Assembly (NCBI GenBank): GCA_023375785.1
Contig: SZWC01001165.1
Coordinates: 1 to 64,000 of the forward strand
Source: Penium margaritaceum
Lineage: Eukaryota > Streptophyta > Zygnematophyceae > Desmidiales > Peniaceae
DNA length: 64,000 bases
Direction: 5' to 3'
Position numbers and translations under genes: made by a program. The notes under the pieces were generated by a model. It saw only the letters and a program-made list of their open reading frames with translations, was not told the origin of the DNA and ran no database searches. Shown piece by piece: positions 13,565 through 24,980 of the stretch (positions within the stretch are counted from its first letter, which is position 1; every line of letters starts with the position of its first letter).

Positions 13565-14318
13565 TGTTGGTAAGTCTAAGAGAGGAGTGACGACCACGGT
13601 TTTCTCAATCTTGTTGCACAACTCAACAACTCCCTCAAACAAGACAGGTTGGAGGATGCAACCCTACGTGGTGTGCCCATGACATTCTATAGGTACCATC
13701 AAGGTTGTCTAAGCCAATGCACAACCTCTTTGATGAATTACTTCATCATCAACATGCCATCCAATTCTGGAAGATGCTTTACTACATCAGCAGGGTGTGT
13801 CGTTGAGACAACAATTTACAAAGAAGCAAAAGGGACTACACTCCCTCAAGAGTAGTAGTATAAAAGGAGGTGATGGTAGCTGTCACATCTTTTCTTGGCA
13901 ATCCATTGCAACCCGATGACTACTGCCGCCATTAACTTTGTACGTCTGCCATCTGTTGAAGATCACCTCCGTCGACCCAATAAGCCGCACAACACTACCA
14001 ACTTGGCTAGGAGGCGCCTTGACGTTTTGAAGGCCTATCATCCGACAAGACATCACAAAACTCTTGCTACACAACGGGACGTCTGGCAAGATGTTGTGCC
14101 AAGTTTGGGCCAAGACCTAAGTCAGAGCTTTTTTATACATGTGCTGGTATGAGACTTGCACATACAGCTTCTGTACATGTACTTTGAATTTTCTTCATAC
14201 AATCACAAACTCCTCAAAAACAGCTTCTGCACTCGTTTTCTTTTTTTGTACATGGCAGGCTTGGCACTTTATGGTCGTGCAACTATAACAATGTGTTTCT
14301 AGCCTTCTTTACGGTCGT
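13565..14318 (+). repeat. 3' LTR of copia A
   Basis: The part from 13660 to about 14318 aligns with the 5' LTR. A start at TGTTGG (13565) would be typical for copia LTRs, but the outer 95 bp has no counterpart in the 5' copy because the foldback repeat sits there. TATA-like GTAGTATAAAAGG at about 13855 could be the element promoter. Confidence 0.6.
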
Positions 14319-16130
14319 GCAAAGTCAAAGAGAAGCAAACGTCCTTGCCCTCACTCCTTCTCACACAAATAAACATGGTAGGAGCAAGATCTTACCATTA
14401 GCAAGAGCACTAGGAGAAACTCAAACAAACACAGAAGGCAATATTGGTCTTCCCTCATTAGTTGCCTTATATACTTGAGACGTGAAGCTCTTCCTCATGG
14501 GTCAAAGGTTAGAAGAGATGAATGGGAATAGAGAAGAGAAGTGTTAATGTTGCACCATCTCATCATCCATGTATAAATTTGAACCTTTCAATTAGCTCAA
14601 GAGAGAGCCTTTATGTAGCCAAGGTAGCGCCATGTGCTGAAGAACCAAGGTGCTTCAATGAAGAGTGTTATGCTTGTTTTAGCAACAACAATATGTCATA
14701 TAATTAAGAATGTTAGGGAGGTAGTGAAAATGTTTGTGGTGGAGACTTTCACCACCAACCTTGTAGAAGCACTTACCAAGACGTGGAGTTGAAACCAATT
14801 CATGCATATAAGTGACGTTCAACCTATGGAATAAGTAAGAGAAACATGAAAAAGGAGAATGTTAAGTCAACTTCTCTTGATCTTGATGACCATGACACGA
14901 GTGTAATGTCACAAGACACACGCAATTCCAAACTTTAAAGGTGTAACAAAGAACCAATGTACATCAAATTGTGGAGTAAGAGAGGAGGGTGCTGAGAGAA
15001 ATGACAGCCATTAAACAGTAGCTCATAGTAGAAGAAAAGCATGATGGCCCATTTAGCTGAAGCATCACACATAAGGCAGCTACAACACTCAAATCTTGCT
15101 CAAGTACAGTGAATTGAAACATTTGAAGGGCACCCACATGGAATAAGCAATAACACCGTAGTATCCTCTGCACTTGTAACATTAACAACATCACATGAAG
15201 TTGTAATGGGGTTCACAAGCATCGTAAGCACATGTGCCCCAAGGTAGCCCTCCTCAAATTTTGTAACCAGCCATGTACCCACAAATACAAGTGTCGACAA
15301 CACTAGAAGGAGGAATACCATAGTAGAAAATGGCTCGATTGCAACTTACCTTGATAGTTCCACCAATGGCACATTTTGAATGTTGTTATGTGTAGTTCCC
15401 TTCATCAATCACACAATGGAAAGTGTATCAAGAAAAAAATCATTAAGATGATTCAATGGTTTCATTTGAGGAGGAAATATTGGTTTAGAAAAAAACAACT
15501 GATGTTTAAGAAACCTAAGGTAATTAAATTTTTTAAAATGGTACATTCATAATATTTTTGTTTTCATAAAACATGTTGTGCAACCATGAAATTTTGAATT
15601 ATATGAAAACTTAGAAAATTGAACCAAATGATAAGAAGAAAATAGTTTTCAAACATTTCATATACCTTAAATTTAAAATTAGTTTTTTATTTTTATTTTG
15701 AATGGAAGATAGCACATTTATTAAAGAAATGTTTAGATGGGCGAAGAATGTAGCAGAAGAGTTCATTTATACGTTAAAACATGTACATAAATTTCATTTC
15801 AAACATAAAACTGAGTTTTCAATCATGTAATGCGTTTAATATACTTTGAATTATAAAAAATAATATCTTAAAAATCTAAAATGATTGATTATGAAGTCTG
15901 TGATTAAATGTTTCTCAGAAAATAATACTTATTATGGTTAAAAGGGGTTTAACTTTAAATTTTGAATTTGCTTAGGGTTTAATTGTATAGGGAAGGAAAA
16001 TTTTAAAACTTTTTCGAGGCTTTGATTCCCCTTTGAACTAAAAAAATTAGTCTCCTGAATTCTTGATGAGAAACCCCCGCATTCACATCTTTTGTAGTTG
16101 AATTGTCTGTTCTAGGTGAGATGAAGCACG
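14319..16130. other. AT-rich stretch, possible copia tail at 14690-14860
   Basis: Mostly AT-rich with no gene (15.36-16.05 kb is especially A/T-rich). At about 14690-14860 the plus strand can be read as a segment ending in VVETFTTNLVEALTKTW, which resembles the C-terminal RNase H tail of copia elements (a basic stretch, then ADxLTK). It has no neighbouring domain or LTR to support it, so it is a weak call. The rest holds nothing I can name. Confidence 0.3.
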
Positions 16131-17490
16131 AAATTTGAAGTGCACAGGAGAATATCATCTTTCATGAATAACCCTTGTTATCGGTTTTTGCGGGCCATCC
16201 GTTTGCGTTGTCATCTCGATTTCCCTCAGAAAGTAAATGGATGCACGTTATTATTCTGGTTGCCACAAATGTTTTGCTGCACGTACATAACTCTGGATCT
16301 GTTACCGTGTGTGTATGTACACATCTGTTGGCTAGCGCGCGTGGATGTTGTCTTCACTGAATTTTAACCAAGTTCATATTGGAAAGACAGTTAACGTCAC
16401 AGACAGCGTAGCCTGAAATTCTTGTAACACTCATTAAATGAACCAGCCACCAATGTACCAGGGATTTCGGGATGCGTGAGCAAAGCTTCTGTCTGACTTG
16501 TCACTTCACCCTTGGGTGTCGCTGTTAAACGCCGTAAATCGTCGCCAACAACGATTTCTCACAGAAGAGGAAGCTCCGCGCCATCTTCCCGAATTCCTCT
16601 CTCTTTTTATTTTCGCGAGTCTAGTTTAAATCAGGTCCCAATGCCTGGAGCCCCAGCCTTTGCAGTCCATACGGGAACAATGAGTGCTTCAGCCATGTCT
16701 TTTGAAGCCATCCGCTGTTTGCAACATTTGATAAAACAGTTTGAGACACATGCGAATATCGAGTTCCCAACTAACCAGGCCAACACCTAGCCGCAACACG
16801 AAAAATCGTCGCCAACAACGATTCCAGCCGCAACCCTCGTGTCGGCCTCCCAGGCACGACCCGCATGACCGACCACATCCGACCAAGGCCTTGACGCTTG
16901 ACGGTTGACGCTCGTCAAGAACTTCATGCGGAAAGCAAACCAACCAATCAGGCGCAGGAGAGCAGGTAAGTGACGTGTCACGGCTTGGCAAAGGATAAAT
17001 GTGTCCATTTTGCAAGCCCCTCGATTATTCATTGTTTCCAGTTCGGCTTTCCCCGTTTGCGCCCTCGATGAGCAACCCCCCAGCGGCCGGCGAGTGACGC
17101 ACGACCAGAACATAGCGAAGGTCGCGACAGAGACTCCAACGACGCCCGCGTCCTCACGCGAGCGCCTTTGTGGCGCCAGTCGCCGACAGAGGGCCCCACT
17201 TAGAAAAGGAATGCGGCAGGGATGAACCAGTCGACCGCGAACAAACAATATGAAGTGCTGGACGAGGAGCATGAATAGTAGCAATGTGCTAGAATACAAG
17301 ACAAGAAAAATGTGTCATTACAGAGACAATGTAAAAAACGATGAAAAAAATATATTCACATATGTCCAATTTGCGCTGATTGCGCCCACTATAGGCGCAA
17401 AGTGAAATTTCCACATCAGGACGAAGGTAAGTGCCTGTTTTGTAGACTAGACCATGGATAATGACGATTTAGATTCTCATGACTAGTTTA
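16131..17490. other. GC-richer stretch without an assignable gene
   Basis: Composition shifts from AT-rich to GC-rich between about 16.5 and 17.25 kb. Open frames here (16512-16790, 92 codons, plus; 16787-17299, 170 codons, minus) show no recognised domain. CAG-GTAAGT-type donor-like sequences occur at about 16968 and 17425, and GTGAC-GT-GTCAC at about 16972-16983 is a short palindrome around an ACGT core. These would suit the 5' part of a spliced gene, but no codon pattern or homology supports one, so no gene is called. Confidence 0.3.
16536..16823. repeat. 21-bp direct repeat pair with internal dyad
   Basis: The same 21 bases occur at 16536-16556 and 16803-16823, 267 bp apart. Each copy is itself a small hairpin, AATCGT then ACGATT around an 8-nt loop (CGCCAACA). 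The identical copies bracket 246 bp. The spacing and identity could reflect a short insertion with a long target duplication, a recent tandem event, or paired protein-binding sites. Confidence 0.75.
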
Positions 17491-18056
17491 TGCGTCCTAC
17501 CCGGCCGTATACATATGAAGTCCCCCTAATTTCGGTGTCCATGATCACCTGTACTGATCTCACGGCCACATTACTATTTGGTGACGACCTTGGTGTCCAT
17601 CATGCATGCTTGCCGACATTTTTGCTCCATCTTAGCGCCAATCCACATGCATCGACGAACACTACCCATTTACACATTAAGCGCGAGAACCATACGACGA
17701 AAAGATCTTGCAAAACATGCAGTCATTCTTATTGGTATGCGTTGTGTACCATGTTTCTGATTCGTCCTTTTTTTTTTGGATAAATTTCTGCCAGATGCCG
17801 AGTTCGGCCCCCCTCCTTACGCGGACTACCTCTTGTCGGGATTCGTACTTGGATCCTGCCGTACCGTTTCCTGGTTCATCGGAGAGGCCTATTCTGGAAG
17901 CGCCATCCCATCGGATGTCCATGTGATGGGGGGTGAATGTTCGGCCGACGAACTGAAAAGTGGAGAAACGCACAGTAAAACAAGCATCGATTCGTCCGGC
18001 ACCTGACGAATAGATGCCAACATGAGTTGACGAACCAGAAACTCATCCCAGATGTT
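17491..18056. other. Unassigned stretch left of copia C
   Basis: No domain was recognised. A plus-strand open frame at 17776-18006 (76 codons) and the overlapping minus-strand frames show no known similarity. The region ends where the LTR of the minus-strand copia element C appears to finish, but that edge is not sharply defined. Confidence 0.3.
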
Positions 18057-18691
18057 GCAAGGAAGCTTCCTAACCTTGCCGTTCCTGACGTGGCGACACT
18101 GTCCACTCAGTTGGCGCACTAGCAAGCAAGCAGGTGCAAGAAATAGCAAAGGTCAAGCTAGGGAGACGCGCAAAGTCTCATGAGCTCCAATAGCTTAGTA
18201 ATTGCAAAGAGAAATGACAACTGACAAGTACACAACATAAACACATGTCGCAACACAGCGGGTGACGCACGTTGCACTGTCATATTGTCCTAAAACCGGC
18301 CAAAAACCACTGTTATGGCCATAACTCTGCGCACAGGCATCCAAACGCAATACTGCCCAATCCTAGAGGTGTAGAATCTCGAGTCGAACGATACGACTGG
18401 TCACACGCATAAGTCCGACATCGATTGGTGGACAGACAATGCAAAACATGCAAATTAGGCTCGAAATTAGTCAACCGAGAAAACTCAAGCGTCTGCAGAA
18501 AAAGTGCAGAGCACCCCAAAAAGCACTTGGGACGTCGTCGTAGTCATCTAGCAGCTGCTGGTAGATGGAGCCACGACTCGTCGGTGCTCCGGCGCCAGCT
18601 GGGCCCGCATCAGGGATCTGCACGAGAATGGACATAGCCGAGTGGTCATAGTAAGCTGTACAAACAGATGGTAATATCTCACATCACAACA
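18057..18691 (-). repeat. 3' LTR of copia C
   Basis: On the minus strand the LTR starts TGTTGTGATGTGAG directly after a purine-rich tract, the canonical copia junction. The far edge is inferred: a CA end near 18057 (TTCCTTGCAACA) would make it about 635 bp. No second copy exists in the window to confirm the edge. Confidence 0.55.
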
Positions 18692-18839
18692 CTCCCCCAT
18701 GACCTCATGATACGCATGTCCATACACGTGCAGAACTGACACAGATGTGCAACAAGATGCTCAACTGTCCATACTCACACACCCGAATCTCAACAACTCT
18801 TAGGCAAGGGACGTATCCAGACAGAACGAATGGCCACCA

Positions 18840-19640
18840 AAAACTTTCTGCGCACAAGTGCCTTGGCCAGGTAGTCAGCTCGCTACATGTCCGTGCCGAC
18901 CCTAATGACGGAGATCTCTTGTCGCCCCACAAGATCACGCACAAAGTAATGCTCAATGGTAATGTCCTTCATTCATGCATGAAGCAGACGAGAGTTCACT
19001 GCAATAGCAAGGTCACTCTGGTTGTCACAACAGAGAACGATGCAACGCAGAGATTGACCCATCTCACAAAGTAAACGTTGTAGCCACACCGCCTTAGCAA
19101 CCCTTGCCCCCAGAGCAATTTACTCAGGCTCTGATGAGCTACGTACGATACAATCCTGCTTGCCACTGCACCACGACACAGCGGTACCACCAAGTAGCAA
19201 CACGTATCCTGTCCGATTGCTCCCATCAGGACTCCACGCCCAGTCATTGTCTGTGTAGCCGTCGACTACTACCGAACACTATCGTTAAATGCAGAGTTCG
19301 AAGTACGGTGTGGACACCACCTACCGCACCACTCGCACAACCGCGTGAAGGGTTCTCACCCAAGGACACTTTGAAAACTGTGCAAGGAGGTTGACTGCAA
19401 AGGCAATGTCGGGTCGCGTGGTAGTGACCAAGTACATCAAAGAGCCAATCAAGCGGAAGTACAGGGTCACGCCCACTGTCTTCCCAAGGTGTGCGAGATC
19501 ATCCACCTTCAGAGCATCCTGTCCGTCAGGTGTGATGAGGGTGGAGGCTATGGGAACTGCACCCATGAGGTCAGCAAACCGCTCTCCCATAATGTGTGCG
19601 TAACGTTCTCGATGCGACAAGAGTGTCCGTCACTCACAAT
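18840..19640 (-). pseudogene. Copia C RNase H and RT-tail remnant
   Basis: The minus strand encodes the segment that follows the RT in copia: YFRLIGSLMYLVTTTRPDIAFAVNLLAQF (about 19.38-19.48 kb), which is the well-conserved RT connection, then RNase H pieces including ADYLAKAL-like residues near 18.85 kb. RNase H degrades the RNA strand during cDNA synthesis. The piece is broken in several places. Confidence 0.7.
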
Positions 19641-20681
19641 CACACACGATCTCCATCCCGAGAAACATAGCTCCAGAACCAAGGTCCTTCATCCTGCAGG
19701 CAGCCTGGAGAACTGACTTCGCCTCCTTCACGGCCTCCATAGAAGGAGATGCAATCAAGAGGTTGTCCACATAAACCAGGATGGCGGTGAAGCTCTTAGC
19801 TGTCTGTGTGAGAAAGAGGGACAGGTCAACGTCACCCTGCACCCTACACCCTGCACGTAACGAGCACTTGTCAGTGTGCCGGTGATCTCCAAGTTCCAGC
19901 ACCTGGGTGACTGTCTCAAGTCGTACAAGGCCTTGCGGAAGCGCGAGACCTTGTCACCGACCTCAAATCCAGTTGGCTGAACCAAGTAGATCTCCTCCTC
20001 TAAGATGCCACGGAAGAACGTGTTCACGTCCATCTGGTGCATCTCTCAGTCGTGGTGAGCAACAACCCCGAACAGAGCACGATCGGTGGTCATTCGGCAA
20101 ATGGGTATGAAGGTGTCAGTGAAATATTCTCCCTCAACGTGCGCGAAACCCTTGGCCGTCAATCAAGCCTTGTAGCCATCCAATGTGCAATCAGGCTTCA
20201 CCTTCTTGCGAAAGACCGACTTTTCCTGTACAGCCTTCTGCCCAAGCGGGAGGTCGACAAGCTCATAGACACCGTGCTCACAGATGGCTCTCAATTCATC
20301 CTCACAGGTAGCATGCCACAAGTCTGCATTGTGAGCTGAGATTGCCTCCTTCAATGTGCCTGGATCAGGCGTCGTGGAGGGAGTGCTCCGGGTGGCTAAG
20401 ACACACGCCTCGAAGACTCGATCTGACCATGACAAAGTCGGCTGCAGCATCGTTAGCATCCAAGAACTCTCGGGATAACAACTCGTGGCCGGCAAGACAT
20501 GCTGGATACACCTTAGTATAGCCTGGACGCTCAAGCTAAGGGCCTTCTTGCCAGGCTTGCCACTCTCAACACTACGCGTCTGGCGCTTGGACGCTGACTG
20601 AGCAATGCGATGAGCCCTAGAGGCCAATGGTCGAAGACGACCACCGGGCTCGCGGGAGTATCCTGATACTGAGGCGCTCAC
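19640..20681 (-). pseudogene. Copia C reverse transcriptase remnant
   Basis: The N-terminal RT segment (LRAICEHGVYELVDLP, then FRKKVKPDCTLDGYKA, 20.16-20.31 kb) is followed by MHQMDVNTFFRGILEEEIYLVQPTGFE (about 19.96-20.04 kb) and the catalytic box as YVDNLLI near 19.76-19.78 kb, where the family usually has YVDDLLI. This copies element RNA to DNA in virus-like particles. It is broken in several places and is a fossil. Confidence 0.75.
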
Positions 20682-20748
20682 CTCAGGCTACGGCAAAGAC
20701 TGTCGAGCCAGAGCCGTACAGGACGTAGGTGCATGTACGGGAGTGGGT

Positions 20749-20990
20749 GTGACAAAGGGGACTGACACTGGCACGGTATTTGGTGTGGTAGAGGGGACCG
20801 ACACTGGCATGAGATTGGGTGTGCCAGAGGGGTCGGACACTGGCACAGGATGAGGTGTGCCAGAGGGGTCTGACACAGGCACGGGATCAGGTGTGCCAGA
20901 GGGGACCGACACCGGCACCAGATCAGGTGTGCCAGAAGGTTCTGACACCGGCATGGGATCAGGTGTGCCAGAGGGAACTCCTGAGGCTAC
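20749..20990 (-). repeat. 36-bp minisatellite in the IN-RT linker of copia C
   Basis: About six and a half copies of a 36-bp unit whose core on the plus strand is GTGTGCCAGAGGGG. On the minus strand it encodes a 12-residue Pro/Val/Ser/Thr repeat (PSGTPDPVPVSV type). The unit length is a multiple of three, so frame is kept whatever the copy number. The position is the variable, non-catalytic linker between the integrase C-terminus and the RT. Confidence 0.9.
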
Positions 20991-20999
20991 TGGACCCAC

Positions 21000-21990
21000 A
21001 GCCACGATGGTCGGATTGTCAGTAGCCGGAGACGAGACCATAGGTGAGGAGGCCCGGACGGACTCAACCGCAGCACTAGACTCCCCCATCTGCCAGGCGG
21101 TTAGGGACAAATTGTTGGACAAGTCGTGATAGGTAAGAGCCTCAAAGAAGAGAGCATCTCGAGACTCGACAATGAGATGGCGAGCAGGGTCTAAAAAGTG
21201 CCACGCCTTTGACTGCGGGGAGATGCCAAGAAAGGTACACATGCATCCCCGAGGTGAGACCTTGGACCCCTGCTACTCCTCGGTGTACCTGACACAGGAG
21301 AGGGACCCCCAAACACGGGCGAGACGGCGATCAGCATGATGGCTGAACCACAACTCGAACGGCGTGACATGGTCTGGAAGTGGACCATGCGGCAAGCGGT
21401 TCCAGACCCACGTCATGCAGGAGAAGTCCTCAAAGAAAAAGGACTCTAGAAGACCGCACTCAGACCACATATTGCAAACTGCATTCTCCATGGTGTCGTT
21501 CCAACACTAAGACACACTGTTTTGCTGTGGTGTAGCAGGGGTGGAAGGCTGGTGAAAGATACCGTGCTCGACAAAGTAGGCATCGATCTCGCCTAAGAAA
21601 TCGCCACCATGATCCGAGCCAAATGTGTGCAAGGTGTGACGAGACTGACACTCAGACATCACAAGCCACAAGCGGATCGCCAGCGCGACATCACTCTTGT
21701 TGCGGGGCTGTAGACCCACCGCATCCGGGTGAAGTCATCGGTCAGGGTGAAAACATGTCGAACCCGATAAGAGAGAGACTCGACTAGGAGAGGACCGAGA
21801 AGGTCCGAGTGGATCAACTCTAGTGGGCGCAGTGCTCAGGAGGAGTCAGGGTAAGAGTAATGATGCATCCTATCCTCGGCGCAAAAAAACAGTCAGTCTT
21901 GGGTGGGTTCTCACAAGCAGGTCCGTCAAGACCGAGGGCTGGCTAAGTTTGAATGAGCTTGGACAAAGTGTCCAAGCACACATGGCAAAG
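21000..21990 (-). pseudogene. Copia C integrase remnant
   Basis: Minus-strand peptides give the integrase core in order: PLELIHSDLLGPLLVESLSY and TLTDDFTRMRW (21.73-21.82 kb), HTFGSDHGGDFLGEIDAYFVEHGIFHQPSTPATPQQNSVS (21.51-21.65 kb), WNRLPHG (about 21.40 kb) and the C-terminal GISPQSKAWHFLDPARHLIVESRDALFFE block near 21.14-21.24 kb. The Asp and second Asp positions of the D,D35E core are visible. The piece is broken in a few places. Confidence 0.8.
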
Positions 21991-22010
21991 GCGACGATGT
22001 AACAAGCGTT

Positions 22011-23912
22011 GGTTCTCATGGGAGAGAACGCCAGTGATAAAAACTCATACAGAAGAGAGAGGGGGAGAAAAAATAGAGGGAATGCAACAAGACACACGAT
22101 ACAAGTCATCAACAACAGAGGCATGAAGCACGAGCAGAATTTTCTACAACCAATAGAAGTTTCTAGGTGGATTAGCCTTGTGTCCAATTTGCATGATTTG
22201 TGCATTCTATGTCCACCGGTTGATGCCACACCCATGAATGTGTGGAGTTATTGTGTATGGTTCAAGACTGTGTATTCGTGAGTTCTGACAATTCTGCATT
22301 TAGATGTCTGTGGACTAGGTTTTGGCCAGCTTTGGACAAAGTCTTGAGCAACCTGACCCTGCCATGTGCATCACCCGTTGTGCACCGCGGCAGCTATTTA
22401 TGGTTTTTTTTACTATTTCTCCATAAACTTGAAGGTAGTAAAGCTTTTGATATATTGAATGTTTCCAATAGCCAATCCATTGTTGTTCTCATGCCTGCTT
22501 TATATGCTAATGTGTCAGCTAACTCCGTTGGTGTTGCCACATTAGCCACAGCAGAGCTAGGAAGCTTCTAGGTATTTTCTTTTTATGAAGCAAAGGATTT
22601 TTCTTTCACTTGTGTTTGTGGTGAGAAATTACCAAACTGAAAAACAAACATGAAACCATACCACAAGGAGCAGGTAGTGCAGGATGATTCTAATCTGCGA
22701 CATTTGACAACTCGTTCTCTAAATACGAAGCTCATAGTGACATACTTCTAAATGATGGGGCTTATCGGAAATCGCTTGTCTGGTGCAGGATACATAGTAT
22801 ACATTGGAGAGATAGACTGGGTACCTCGTAAACTTGTCAATGTTAATGGGTTATGTTTCAACTAACAAAGCAAAAGGGGGCGTACCTCAGCACTACGACA
22901 AGCGCCTAATCAAGTGTCAAATCGGTCACCAAAGGATAGTATGGAAAATGAAATAGGGAACAAGTTTCAAGTTTCCACCAGAAGGTGAGTGCAGACGATA
23001 GGTAAAGGTTTTCTTGGGCCTCCTTGATGAGGAACTTCAACAAACCCATACATTATAATAAATGTGCAAGATAAGTCAAGAGGTTTGACTTTCTATCCTT
23101 TTCCATGTGAATAAAGCAAATGAATGTTGAGTGTATCTCATTTGAATAACAAGAGGAAGGTTAACAAGACATGCAAAAATGTACACCATGTCAAATGAAC
23201 ATGTTATGATCAGATGTGCATTAAATGAAAACGAATTTAGAAAACTTACCGGAATGTCTATATCGTAAGAGACATGAAGGAAGAGATAATGGTAGAGGCT
23301 CATGTGCATATGAGGTAATGTGCCTTGGGCAAGAGAGAGTTTTGTTCAATCACAAAGAAAAAAGTTGTAGAGCAGGAAACTTCTGAGTCCCTCACATACA
23401 CAAGTTCCAAAACATTGTAAGTGGTATTCTTCCTCGTTTCATTGTTTTTTACATCTACGTCTATCAACCAAACACATAATCCTCAAGTACCCCGGCCTCT
23501 AGTGTTTCAGTGTAGGGGTTTCGGACATCTTTGACCACCCTCCTAAATTGTTATACAAATACCAAAACCCAGTTCTATTTGGTCAAATATTTTAAGTCAT
23601 TACATTTCTATAAAGAGGCACCTCAGTAGTCGCAAAACCCCCCAATTTTGTGGAGGAGTCAAAGCAACCACTCATGACGGAGTATTATATACGCTGTTTG
23701 ACTTGTGTTCCCAACAATCCAAATGCGCCTTATTCATGTTTTGGCATTTGCATTAATATGCACAACAATCATTATACGTCTACATAAGATGAAGTATGAC
23801 ACATGGCAGATAGGATAACTACGTTAGTAGTCTAGCATAACAGAATATATACGGCCTTTCTATTAAGTAATGGCCAGTAGTGAGCTTGTCCCCAAAACAA
23901 TCTCTTTTTACT
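22011..23912. other. AT-rich stretch between copia C and gypsy D
   Basis: No domain was recognised. The longest plus-strand open frame (22242-22571, 109 codons) has a hydrophobic middle (about residues 50-58) but no known similarity. Elsewhere short AT-rich frames only. Ends with CTCTTTTTACT and the GTAAC target duplication of gypsy D. Confidence 0.5.
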
Positions 23913-23917
23913 GTAAC

Positions 23918-24587
23918 TGTGGCGGGAGGGCCGGTTTGGCCCTCCCTCCTCGCTGAAGCGAGGGGTTGTTGCACATCACCCCTCGCATCAGCAAGGGGTG
24001 GCCAACGGCCAGCACTTTTCTGGCCGCCGTCCAGCTGGCTCCCGGCCGGCTGGACGGCCGGCGGCCGGCCAAGTGACCGGCCAGTAACCAGCCAGCCAGC
24101 TGCTAGCCGCCGTTTGCGCCCTCAACCCGATCGGCGGCTGAGGGGCCGCGAGGGCCTTGAGGGCGAGGCCTCGTGACCTCGTGCCACTGCCCCCGCTCTC
24201 CCTCCCCGGAAGCGAGCGAGCAAGGATGAGGGAGGGGGACGAGGGACGGGAGATGAGAGATGCAAGAGAGTCCTGGCACAAAATCGTGAGCTTGCCTCAC
24301 ACTTGAACATTTTGGTTTGCGACAAAATTCAACATAAAAAAGAATAACTCGTGAAAATACACAAATTCCACGTCAAAACCACCGGTTTGAGTCCCAAAAC
24401 TAGGTATAAGGTTAAAAACAGAAATGGGCCTCCGGAGAATCGAAGTATTTGAGTCTTCTTGCTCTGGGTTGTTGATGATGATTGCTCCTATGCGAGAGGG
24501 TAAAACCCATGGCACGGACTGAGAACGCCATTTTGCAAACTCCGGCGACGACTTTTGAGCAGGAGCTAAAGGTTCCGGCCCGTTACA
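23918..24587 (+). repeat. 5' LTR of gypsy D (long form)
   Basis: Runs from TGTGGCGGG to CGTTACA, 670 bp, against 196 bp for the 3' copy. The shared parts are the first 45 bp and about 150 bp from GAATCGAAGTATTTGAG to the end. The middle 470 bp is present only here; its first 300 bp is very GC-rich with repeated CCGGCC words. The initiator-Met-type primer site GTGGTGTCAGAG begins at 24588. Confidence 0.88.
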
Positions 24588-24909
24588 GTGGTGTCAGAGT
24601 TGGACGACCCTCAGGACCAAGTCTGCGACAGAAACGGCGGTTACGTCAAATACAAAAAGCCACCAGCAGTTGCATGCAGCAGCAGAAACGCCAAATGGGA
24701 GTACGGCGTCCACACTAATCCGTTCTAAACACTAAAAAGTGTGTCACAAAGCTATTGAAGAGCTCTACTTCAACATCTCAACTGCTTTGAGCTTCTTCTT
24801 CACTTTGGGGAAAAGGGTGGATTGTTCTTAGATGGGGTGGGGAGTGTCCACTCCCAAAACCACCAATTTGCCTCCATTTTCAAGGTTCTCTCCCCCTACT
24901 TCATCCAAG

Positions 24910-24980
24910 AATTGGGAAAATATTTCTTCCCAAGGCCAGGGTGAGAGCCCATGGCCTTAGGAAGAAATACTTTCCCAATT
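24910..24980 (+). other. Long hairpin in the gypsy D leader
   Basis: Arms 24910-24937 and 24953-24980 are reverse complements over 28 bp with two mismatches and a 15-nt loop. A smaller perfect hairpin (GGGAGTG then CACTCCC, loop TC) lies 55 bp upstream at 24840-24855. The hairpin is in the leader between the primer site and gag, where retroelement RNAs often carry packaging or dimerisation structures. It could also be a small foldback insertion or a small-RNA source. Confidence 0.85.

Larger units (their letters stand above)
3822..14318 (+). mobile_element. Old Ty1/copia element A, split by gypsy element B
   Basis: Two diverged direct copies of a roughly 640-bp sequence, at about 3822-4465 and 13660-14318, flank copia-type gag, protease-side, integrase and RNase H remnants on the plus strand. 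The reading direction is gag (4.5-5.95 kb), then a protease-side segment, then gypsy element B (6269-11544), then the pre-integrase segment resuming at about 11550, integrase N-terminal half (about 12.0-12.24 kb) and RNase H tail (about 12.39-12.76 kb). No reverse transcriptase core is recognisable. The LTR copies are only about 70% alike by eye, so this is one of the oldest elements here. It is heavily broken, well over ten breaks. The outer LTR edges are not sharply defined and no target-site duplication was found. Confidence 0.8.
18057..22010 (-). mobile_element. Partial Ty1/copia element C, minus strand
   Basis: Reading leftward: pre-integrase tail (about 21.9-22.0 kb), integrase (21.27-21.83 kb), a repeat-rich linker (20.75-20.99 kb), RT (19.63-20.68 kb), RNase H (18.84-19.62 kb), a polypurine tract (CATGGGGGAG just above 18691) and an LTR starting TGTTGTGATG at 18691. 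No gag, protease or 5' LTR is seen at the right end, so the element is truncated there. Copia order (IN before RT) is clear. It has roughly ten breaks. Age cannot be set from LTR comparison because only one LTR is present. Confidence 0.85.

Noticed and set aside
16512-17299. Possible host gene in the GC-richer island
   Set aside because: Open frames on both strands are short, show no domain, and the donor-like GTAAGT sites are not paired with convincing exons.
22242-22571. 109-codon plus-strand open frame
   Set aside because: No known similarity, no supporting neighbours, AT-rich flanks; could be chance.
24910-24980. Host microRNA precursor
   Set aside because: The hairpin has suitable size but lies inside a retroelement leader; without small RNA data an element structure is the simpler reading.
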